A stretch of DNA of 30,737 bases from W2P13-069 sp051876105 (GTDB lineage: Bacteria > Actinomycetota > Coriobacteriia > Coriobacteriales > QAMH01). The notes beneath the pieces are model-generated. The model saw nothing but the letters and a program-made list of their open reading frames with translations. It was not told where the DNA came from and did not search any database. The position numbers were made by a program, and so were the translations under genes. Location of the stretch: assembly GCA_051876105.1 (NCBI GenBank), contig JBJEHN010000066.1, positions 1 through 30,737 on the forward strand. The letters are read 5' to 3'. Position 1 is the first letter of the stretch. Each line of letters opens with the position of its first letter. Below are positions 25,012-30,737 of the stretch, in pieces.

Positions 25012-26121
25012 TTGAAGGCACAACCCAACTCAGCGGCCCGCAGCCAGTGGGCGAGCAGCCTCGTCGCTGCGTCCCTGGCGCTCGCGCTCGCCCTGGCCTG
25101 CATCCCCGCAGCCGCCTGGGGCAGCCCTGCCACAGAGGCCGCCGACAACGCCGTGGAGCAGGCCGAGACCGAGGTCTCGCGCACCGCGGCCGCCTACAAC
25201 GGGGCCCTTGCCGAGCAGGAACGCCTCGCCAGCGAGATCGCGCAGCTCGACGCCCGCATCGCGCAGATCGAGGAGCTGCTGCCCTCCCAGGAGGCGCGCA
25301 GCGACGAGAGCTGCGTGGCCCTCTACAAGCTCTCCGGCATCGACAGCAGCGTCATCGCCGTGCTGCTCTCTGCGAAGAGCCTCTCCCAGGCGATCGCCAT
25401 CGTCGACAGCTACAACCTCATCATCAGCCAAAACGTCAGCCAGCTCGCGACCACCCACCAGATGAAGGCCGAGCTCGAGCAGTCAAGGCAGCAGCTCGAA
25501 GCAGACAAGCAAGATGCAGACGCCGCGGCCCAAGCCGCCGAGCAGGCGCTCGCAGACGCGCAGGCCGCGCGCAAGGCGGCCCAGGAGCGCGCAGCCGCCG
25601 TGCAGGCGGAGGAAGCCCGCGCCGCAGCTCAGGCAGCGGCTGCGGCAAAGGCGGCAGCAGCCTCCAAGGCAGACAAGAAGAAGGCCGAGCAAGAGGCCGA
25701 GCAGGCCGCCAAGGACTCGGAGAACGCCAGCATCTCAAACGTCGACTGGAGCGCGAGCAAGCAGGCCTTCGTGAGCAAGTGGGCGCCGCGCATCAACAGC
25801 TACCTGGCGGGCTCGCCTACTGCCGGCACCGGCAAGGCATATGCTGCGGCCGCCTGGGACTACGGCGTCGACCCGCGCTGGGCACCGGCCATCAGCACGA
25901 TCGAGAGCTCCAAGGGCGCTGCCTGCTTTGCCAGCTACAACGCCTGGGGCTACGGCAGCCGCGGCTTCTCGAGCTGGAGCGACGGCATCTACACCGTGGT
26001 GGCGGGCTTGGGCAGCGACCTCTACGGCGGCGCGCTCACCCAAGCCGCGGCCAAGACCTACTGCCCACCCAACTGGCAGTCCTGGTACAACAGCTGCGCC
26101 CGCGAGATGGCCAAGATCTAG
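25012..26121 (+). CDS. Secreted coiled-coil protein with C-terminal lysozyme/transglycosylase-like domain
   Basis: This 369-residue protein begins with a Sec-type signal peptide (about 1-37, ending AAAWG-SPA). Two coiled-coil stretches follow (about 40-95 and 150-235, the second rich in Ala, Gln and Lys), resembling PcsB-like wall proteins. A C-terminal lysozyme-like domain covers about 278-369. It shows YGVDPRWAPAISTIESSKG with candidate catalytic Glu298, NAWGYG, and a SWSDGIYTVVAGLG segment. It probably cleaves or binds peptidoglycan at the cell surface. The start is TTG at 25012, with AAGGA upstream; the nearest in-frame ATG would spoil the signal peptide. A REP-like palindrome begins seven bases after the stop. 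The lysozyme assignment rests on motif pattern only. Confidence 0.8.
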   Translation: MKAQPNSAARSQWASSLVAASLALALALACIPAAAWGSPATEAADNAVEQAETEVSRTAAAYNGALAEQERLASEIAQLDARIAQIEELLPSQEARSDESCVALYKLSGIDSSVIAVLLSAKSLSQAIAIVDSYNLIISQNVSQLATTHQMKAELEQSRQQLEADKQDADAAAQAAEQALADAQAARKAAQERAAAVQAEEARAAAQAAAAAKAAAASKADKKKAEQEAEQAAKDSENASISNVDWSASKQAFVSKWAPRINSYLAGSPTAGTGKAYAAAAWDYGVDPRWAPAISTIESSKGAACFASYNAWGYGSRGFSSWSDGIYTVVAGLGSDLYGGALTQAAAKTYCPPNWQSWYNSCAREMAKI

Positions 26122-26128
26122 CAGAAAG

Positions 26129-26149
26129 TGGGACAGTGGGGACTGTCCC
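26129..26149. repeat. REP-like palindrome, copy 2 (interrupted by the N run)
   Basis: It begins TGGGACAGTGGGGACTGTCC and reaches the unknown bases in the middle of the right arm. It is the start of the same palindrome as at 26250-26280. Confidence 0.75.
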
Positions 26150-26249
26150 NNNNNNNNNNNNNNNNNNNNNNNNNNNNNNNNNNNNNNNNNNNNNNNNNNN
26201 NNNNNNNNNNNNNNNNNNNNNNNNNNNNNNNNNNNNNNNNNNNNNNNNN
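26150..26249. other. Run of 100 undetermined bases (assembly gap)
   Basis: Exactly 100 N bases are bounded on both sides by the same REP-like palindrome. A round number suggests a scaffold gap of unknown true length. The repeat is probably why the assembly broke. Confidence 0.95.
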
Positions 26250-26280
26250 TGGGACAGTGGGGACTGTCCCCACTGTCCCA
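26250..26280. repeat. REP-like perfect palindrome, copy 3
   Basis: Fifteen-base arms (TGGGACAGTGGGGAC and its complement) flank a single T; this is the opposite orientation to the copy at 2772-2804. An extra CTGTCCCA follows directly (26281-26288) and then TTTTC, so a partial tandem copy and a terminator-like T-run are present. Confidence 0.85.
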
Positions 26281-26392
26281 CTGTCCCATTTTCGCTGCAC
26301 AAATGGCGTCTGGGAGCTGCCGCCAAGCGCACCGCCGCAGTTCAGCGGAGTAGAATACGAAGGTCTACCCGCTTACCAAGGAGGAACCCCGC

Positions 26393-27736
26393 ATGATCGG
26401 TCGCTATACTCGGCCCGAGATGGGCCACATCTGGTCCATGGAGAACAAGTTCGACATCTGGAAAGAGGTCGAGGTCCTGGCCTGCGAGGCCCAGGCAGAG
26501 CTGGGCCAGTGCGGCATCACCAAGGAAGAGGCCGCCTGGATCCGCGCCCACGCCAACTTCACCGTCGCAGAGATCGACGAGATCGAGAAGGTCACCAACC
26601 ACGACGTCATCGCCTTCACCACCTGCATGGCCAGCTACATCGACGCCGAGGTCCCCGAAGGGCAGCCCAAGCCCAGCCGCTGGGTCCACTACGGCATGAC
26701 CTCGTCCGACCTGGGAGATACCGCCCTCAGCTACCAGATCGTCCAGGCCGCAGACATCATCTTGGACGACATCAAGAAGCTGGGTGAGACCTGCAAGCGC
26801 CGCGCCTTCGAGTTCGAGGACGCGCTGTGCGTGGGCCGCACCCACGGCATCCACGCCGAGCCCATGACCTTCGGCATGAAGTTCGGCTCCTGGGCGTGGG
26901 CTCTCAAGCGCGCCCAGACCCGCATGGAGCAGGCCCGCGAGTGCTCCGCCACCGGCGCCATCAGCGGCGCGGTGGGCACCTACTCCAACATCGACCCCTA
27001 CGTCGAGCAGTACGTCTGCGAGAAGATGGGCCTCACCCCGGACCCGCTGTCCACCCAGGTCCTCGCGCGCGACCGCCACGCCCAGATGATGAGCGCCCTG
27101 GCCGTCACCGCCTCCACCTTGGAGAGCATCGCCATGCAGGTGCGCCTGCTGCAGCAGTCCGACGTCATCGAGGCCGAGGAGCCCTTCACCAAGGGCCAGA
27201 AAGGCAGCTCCGCCATGCCCCACAAGCGCAACCCCATCACGGCCGAGCGCGTCTGCGGCCTGAGCCGCGTGGTCAAGGGCAACGCCCAGGTGGGCTTTGA
27301 CAACGTCGCCCTGTGGTACGAGCGCGACATCTCGCACTCCGGCGCCGAGCGCGTGGCCTTGGCAGACAGCTTCACCGCACTGGACTACATGTTCGGCAAG
27401 ATGCAGTGGATGCTCGACGGCCTCAACGTCTACACCAAGAAGTCCGAGCACAACCTGTGGCGCACCAAGGGCCTGATCTTCAGCTCCAAGTGCATCCTGG
27501 CCCTGGTCGACACCGGCATGACCCGCGAGGACGCCTACGTGGTGGTCCAGCGCAACGCCATGCAGGTCTGGGACGACATCCAGCAGGCAGTCGACGGCCC
27601 CAGCTACCGCGAGCGCCTCGAGGCAGACCCCGAGTGCCCGCTCACCGCAGAGCAGCTCGACAAGATCTTCGACCCCTGGAGCTTCCTGCAGCGCAAGGAC
27701 ATCATGTTCGACAAACTCAAGACACTGGAGTTCTAG
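26393..27736 (+). CDS. purB: Adenylosuccinate lyase
   Basis: This 447-residue enzyme of the fumarase/aspartase superfamily catalyses two steps of purine synthesis: cleavage of SAICAR and of adenylosuccinate. It starts with MIGRYTRPEMGHIWS. It shows the catalytic histidine region RTHGIHAEP and the family signature GSSAMPHKRNP (about 270-280), with KRNPITAERVCGLSR following. A very strong ribosome site (AAGGAGG) precedes ATG 26393. TAGAAT at 26351-26356 is a possible -10 element. The next gene starts three bases after its stop, so both are co-transcribed. Confidence 0.96.
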   Translation: MIGRYTRPEMGHIWSMENKFDIWKEVEVLACEAQAELGQCGITKEEAAWIRAHANFTVAEIDEIEKVTNHDVIAFTTCMASYIDAEVPEGQPKPSRWVHYGMTSSDLGDTALSYQIVQAADIILDDIKKLGETCKRRAFEFEDALCVGRTHGIHAEPMTFGMKFGSWAWALKRAQTRMEQARECSATGAISGAVGTYSNIDPYVEQYVCEKMGLTPDPLSTQVLARDRHAQMMSALAVTASTLESIAMQVRLLQQSDVIEAEEPFTKGQKGSSAMPHKRNPITAERVCGLSRVVKGNAQVGFDNVALWYERDISHSGAERVALADSFTALDYMFGKMQWMLDGLNVYTKKSEHNLWRTKGLIFSSKCILALVDTGMTREDAYVVVQRNAMQVWDDIQQAVDGPSYRERLEADPECPLTAEQLDKIFDPWSFLQRKDIMFDKLKTLEF

Positions 27737-27739
27737 AAG

Positions 27740-27994
27740 ATGAGCGAGTACAGCTACCGCACCAAGGGCACCTGCTCCCGCGCCATCAGCTTCGAGCTGG
27801 ACGAGGACAAGCGCGTCCACAACGTCATGTTCATGGGGGGTTGCAACGGCAACCTCAAGGGCATCGCGCAGCTCATCGAGGGCATGCCCGCGCAGGAGGT
27901 CATCGACCGCGTGGCCGGCACCACCTGCGGCCCCAAGCGCACCAGCTGCCCCGACCAGCTCGCCTGCGCCCTGCGCGAGGCGCTCGGGGCTTAG
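27740..27994 (+). CDS. TSCPD-domain protein (TIGR03905-like)
   Basis: This 84-residue protein carries the motif that names the family, TSCPD (residues 68-72), together with GGCNGNLKGI and TTCGPKR. Cys12, Cys35, Cys63 and Cys70 are available for metal binding. The domain is otherwise found at the C-terminus of class II ribonucleotide reductases and as small stand-alone proteins of unknown role. It lies three bases after purB, which suggests a link to nucleotide metabolism, by context only. It is full length for stand-alone members. Confidence 0.85.
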   Translation: MSEYSYRTKGTCSRAISFELDEDKRVHNVMFMGGCNGNLKGIAQLIEGMPAQEVIDRVAGTTCGPKRTSCPDQLACALREALGA

Positions 27995-28003
27995 GGCGTG
28001 GCC

Positions 28004-29263
28004 ATGCGCCTGCAACACGCGGAACCCGAGGCGGGGGTGCAGGACGGCGCCCCCGCCATCACCCGCCGCCAACTGCTCACCCAGGTCCCCGCAACCGCAG
28101 CGGGCCTGACGGCAGTGGCAGCGGTGGGCGCCGCTGTGGCCGCCAGCGGCTGCAGCCGCGGCGGCGGCACAGAAGGCTCCAAGCTCAACGTGCTCGAGGT
28201 CCCCGTCTCCAACGTCACCACGCTCGAGAGCTACAAGGAGGTCGCCAAGCCCTCCCGTCTCTACACGCTCGAAGACGAGCTCGAGCTCGATCCGGGCACG
28301 CAGCTCTTCGGCAGCGGCACCGCCTACGCAGCCGCCCTGGTGCCGGGCAAAACCTCGCGCCCGCTTTCGACCGTGGCCCTGCTCGACCTGGGCGCCATGA
28401 GCCTGAACACCGTGCTCGAAGAGCCCATGGGCCAAGACGAGGGCTTCAACTTCCACGAGCTGCGCTGCAGCGACAACATCCTGCTGTGGGTGGAGAGCAA
28501 CTTCCTCACAAGCGAGTGGAGGGTCTACAGCGCCTCAATCGCAAGCGGCGGCAGCTCCGTGAGCGAGCCCGTCCTCCTCGACGAAGGCGACGGCGAGTAC
28601 GACGCGCCCGAGATCGCCGCCTTGGGCGGGCAGGCGTACTGGATCGTCCAACCCGCGGAGGGCGGCTCCAAGACCACGGAGGACTCGCTGCTCAAGACCA
28701 ACGGCGGCACGGCCTACACCAGCCACGGGCGCTTCAACGGCGGGCTCGCAACCAGCGGCTCCACGCTCGTGTGCATGCCACGCGCAGAGGCGAGCAACAG
28801 CGTCTACTACCAGCTCACCGCCATCCAGGGCAGCGGCGTGGTCGCCAGCCAAGTCCTGCCGCACGGCTTCAGGCCCAACACCTTCACCTACGTGGACGGC
28901 TCGTTCTCGTTCGGCATCCCCGCCGGCTACGACTACGGCGAGGGCATCGCCAACGTGGGCACCTACCTCTGCGTGGGCTCCAACAACTGGCTGCGCCTCA
29001 CGCGCACCCCGCTCACGCCCGCCGGCAAGGTGAGCGGCTGGCTCTTCTGCAAGAGCTCGAGCCGCACGGTCTTCGTCGATGCGGCCAAGCAGCGCTACTT
29101 CACCATCAACCCGCCCAGCGGCTCGGAGTCGTACGGCGACTACGCCGTCTGCACCGGCGATCTGGAGGGCAAGCTCTACCTGTACTCGACTGTGAAGGAC
29201 GCGGGCAGCAAGGGCGCAGCGCGCAAGGTGGTCCTGCGCTCCGTGGAGCTCGAGCACATCTAG
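28004..29263 (+). CDS. Tat-signal lipoprotein, possible beta-propeller; function unknown
   Basis: This 419-residue protein has a twin-arginine signal (TRRQLL, Arg21-Arg22), an alanine-rich hydrophobic stretch, and a possible lipobox with Cys50 (ASGC, atypical at position -3). The mature part has no recognised enzyme motif. It shows repeated strand-like segments such as AYWIVQ, TYLCVGS and GWLFCKS, spaced as in a beta-propeller; this fold is a guess. ATG 28004 has AGGG at good distance; a GTG six bases earlier (27998) is the alternative. It starts nine bases after the TSCPD gene and is probably in the purB transcript. It is probably an exported surface protein. Confidence 0.7.
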   Translation: MRLQHAEPEAGVQDGAPAITRRQLLTQVPATAAGLTAVAAVGAAVAASGCSRGGGTEGSKLNVLEVPVSNVTTLESYKEVAKPSRLYTLEDELELDPGTQLFGSGTAYAAALVPGKTSRPLSTVALLDLGAMSLNTVLEEPMGQDEGFNFHELRCSDNILLWVESNFLTSEWRVYSASIASGGSSVSEPVLLDEGDGEYDAPEIAALGGQAYWIVQPAEGGSKTTEDSLLKTNGGTAYTSHGRFNGGLATSGSTLVCMPRAEASNSVYYQLTAIQGSGVVASQVLPHGFRPNTFTYVDGSFSFGIPAGYDYGEGIANVGTYLCVGSNNWLRLTRTPLTPAGKVSGWLFCKSSSRTVFVDAAKQRYFTINPPSGSESYGDYAVCTGDLEGKLYLYSTVKDAGSKGAARKVVLRSVELEHI

Positions 29264-29335
29264 CACCGCGCCGCCCCGCCCCGCCCCGCCCCGTGCCCGG
29301 CACCGCCACTGCAGACCAGCCAGGAGGTTCACGCC

Positions 29336-30268
29336 ATGAGCTACGAGCACTACCGCAGCTACAAGAGCCTGTGCGACTTCAGCGTGGGAACGCTCTTCGC
29401 GCACGACGGCTACGCCCTGATGCTGCTGGAAGCCTGCCGCACCGCCGGCCTGGAGAGGCCCTTCGAGTACGTGTTCGGCAGCGTGAGCTGTGCGCTGCAG
29501 GGCGGCCGCGCGGCACCGCTCGCCTTCGACGAGGCCAACGTGGTCCAGATCTTCGCGCGCTACGCGCAGGAGGGCGTGGGCTGCCGCCTCACCTTCAGCA
29601 ACTACAACATCGCGGAGGAGGACCTGGCAGACGAGCAGGGCAACTTCCTGCTGCAGCTGCTCAACCAGGGCAGCGGCAACGGCGTCATCGTCTCAAGCGA
29701 CCTGCTGGCCGGCTACATCCGCAGCACCTACCCCAACCTGCAGCTCATCAGCTCGCTGGTCAAGCCCACGGTGGAGAACACGCTCGGCCAAGAGACGCCC
29801 GGCTACTACAACCGCCTGTGCCGCGACTACGACATCGTGGTCCTCAACAGCGCCTTCGCCTGGGACGACGCCTTCCTTGCCCAGCTGGAGCAGCCGGGCA
29901 AGATCGAGCTCATCGTCAACCACCGCTGCCGCCCCAACTGCCCGCTCTCGCGCGAGCACTACACCACCCAGACCCTGGCGGCGCAGGCAGCGAGCACCGG
30001 CAACTACCTGGCGCAGCGCAGGCTCGAGGGCCGGCTCACGCAGATCAACCGCCAGTGCTTGGAGATGCGCAAGGCGAACCCCCTGGCCAACAGCCTGATC
30101 AGCTGCCAGAGGGCGCAGGAGCTTGCCGAGAGGGGCTTCAGGCACTTCAAGATCGAAGGCCGCGACTACCCGCTCTCGGTGATGGCGCGCGACCTGGGCG
30201 ACTGGGTCTTCGCGCCAGACGGCGTCTACCCCTCCCTCGCGCAGTCGCTGCTCAACCAGCCCGTCTAG
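29336..30268 (+). CDS. Peptidase U32-like TIM-barrel protein with four clustered cysteines
   Basis: This 310-residue protein shows the U32 hallmark FKIEGR at 271-276, after GF, as in the GVxSxKIEGR motif of that family. Alternating strand/helix segments fit a TIM barrel (FEYVFGSV, GVIVSS, DIVVLNS, KIELIVNH). Cys198, Cys202, Cys241 and Cys257 could ligate an Fe-S cluster, as the four conserved cysteines do in the related UbiU/UbiV hydroxylases; the spacing differs. Members are often RNA- or quinone-modifying proteins, not proteases. AGGAGG precedes the ATG. It is 72 bases after the Tat lipoprotein gene and convergent with the HPt gene. The specific role is unknown. Confidence 0.65.
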   Translation: MSYEHYRSYKSLCDFSVGTLFAHDGYALMLLEACRTAGLERPFEYVFGSVSCALQGGRAAPLAFDEANVVQIFARYAQEGVGCRLTFSNYNIAEEDLADEQGNFLLQLLNQGSGNGVIVSSDLLAGYIRSTYPNLQLISSLVKPTVENTLGQETPGYYNRLCRDYDIVVLNSAFAWDDAFLAQLEQPGKIELIVNHRCRPNCPLSREHYTTQTLAAQAASTGNYLAQRRLEGRLTQINRQCLEMRKANPLANSLISCQRAQELAERGFRHFKIEGRDYPLSVMARDLGDWVFAPDGVYPSLAQSLLNQPV

Positions 30269-30298
30269 CGCCGGCGGCGCGCGGGCCGGCCGCAGCCG
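30269..30298. terminator. GC-rich gap between convergent genes, possible bidirectional terminator
   Basis: The two stop codons are 30 bases apart. The sequence, together with both stops, begins CTAGCG and ends CGCTAG and is an imperfect GC-rich inverted repeat. No U-tract is present, so termination is only suggested. Confidence 0.3.
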
Positions 30299-30646
30299 CT
30301 AGAGCGCGGCGAGCAGCGCGTTCGTGCGCTCGGCAGCCGCCTTGAGCGCGGCGACGTCTGCCTCGGCAGGCAGCGCGCCGGCCCTCAGGCTCTCGACCAC
30401 TGGCGTGTTGAGCTCGACCAGCTCGGTGAGCCCCAGGTTGCCGTAGAGCCCCTTGAGCGTGTGCGACGCGGCAAAGCCGGCCTGCACGTCCCCCGCCTCG
30501 ATGGCAGCCATCAGCTGCTCAAAGGTCTCGTCCTGGCGCAGCTTGCCCAGGAACTTGACGTACATGGCCTCGCTGCCCATGAAGCGCTCCAGGGCGCCGG
30601 GCACGTCGTTTCCGGCCTGCTGCAACGCGTTTAGAACCTCGTTCAT
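30299..30646 (-). CDS. HPt (histidine phosphotransfer) domain protein
   Basis: This 115-residue helical protein has the HPt phosphorylation motif AASHTLKGLYGNLG, with His62 as the likely phosphorylated residue. It is a free-standing phosphorelay shuttle, passing phosphate between a hybrid kinase receiver and a response regulator. Neither partner is in the window. AGGAGG lies directly upstream of the ATG. It converges on the U32-like gene. Its length is normal for a single-domain HPt protein. Confidence 0.85.
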   Translation of the reverse strand: MNEVLNALQQAGNDVPGALERFMGSEAMYVKFLGKLRQDETFEQLMAAIEAGDVQAGFAASHTLKGLYGNLGLTELVELNTPVVESLRAGALPAEADVAALKAAAERTNALLAAL

Positions 30647-30737
30647 CTCTTCCTCCTAGCCAAGGGCGCTAATCAAGCCCCGCCCAGACTGTCTGAAAAA
30701 TGGCTGTTTACCTGCTGAAAGTGCTGGAGATGGCATT
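30647..30737. other. Right-edge sequence, no gene supported
   Basis: These 91 bases include the HPt ribosome site and leader. They also contain a small palindrome CAGACTGTCTG (30685-30695) followed by AAAAA. A short frame from ATG 30700 has no ribosome site and runs off the end. Confidence 0.5.

Noticed and set aside
30700..30737. Possible start of another gene at the right edge (MAVYLLKV...)
   Set aside because: No ribosome binding site is present and too few codons are available to judge.

Overview
The window is high-GC DNA (about two thirds G+C by eye) that reads as Actinomycetota, most probably class Coriobacteriia. The main evidence is the actinobacterial order fhaA-fhaB-pstP-ftsW/pbpA-pknB, the Tat-type lipoproteins, an orphan ModE-like winged helix protein and strong G+C bias at third codon positions. 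The genus cannot be fixed from the sequence alone. No rRNA, tRNA, CRISPR array, transposase gene or phage gene was seen.

Layout. 1-2762 (+): a NitT/TauT-type ABC importer (binding lipoprotein, permease, ATPase). 2822-4246 (-): a DASS/SLC13 anion transporter. 4336-7669 (-): a three-gene unit of acyl carrier protein, MBOAT membrane acyltransferase and acyl-adenylating ligase. It resembles dltC-dltB-dltA without dltD. A palindromic motif (TATAAG, six bases, CTTATA) occurs upstream of all three units and suggests common control. 7811-9364 (-): threonine synthase. 9559-9909 (-): the ModE-like DNA-binding protein.

10090-19222 (-) is the cell-wall/cell-division signalling cluster. In transcription order it holds a membrane Ser/Thr kinase, fhaA, fhaB, a PP2C phosphatase, one long protein fusing an FtsW/RodA glycosyltransferase to a class B penicillin-binding protein, and a PASTA-repeat PknB kinase. 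Upstream of it (about 19296-19634) is the N-terminal half of a SAM methyltransferase whose 3' half is missing.

20191-21597 (+) is a DHA2-type MFS exporter, 21735-24626 (-) a DinG-like helicase with an N-terminal exonuclease, and 25012-26121 (+) a secreted coiled-coil protein with a lysozyme-like domain. A family of roughly 70-140 bp palindromic elements built on an 18-base unit (CTTGTGGTTGTTGTTTTC) occupies three successive intergenic gaps here. After a 100-base run of N bounded by a second, REP-like palindrome come purB, a TSCPD-domain gene, a Tat lipoprotein, a peptidase-U32-like protein with four clustered cysteines, and a convergent orphan HPt gene.

The most interesting points are the putative co-regulated transport/acylation module (1-7777), the two intergenic repeat families, the FtsW-PBP fusion, and the U32-like/Tat-lipoprotein/HPt group at the right end.
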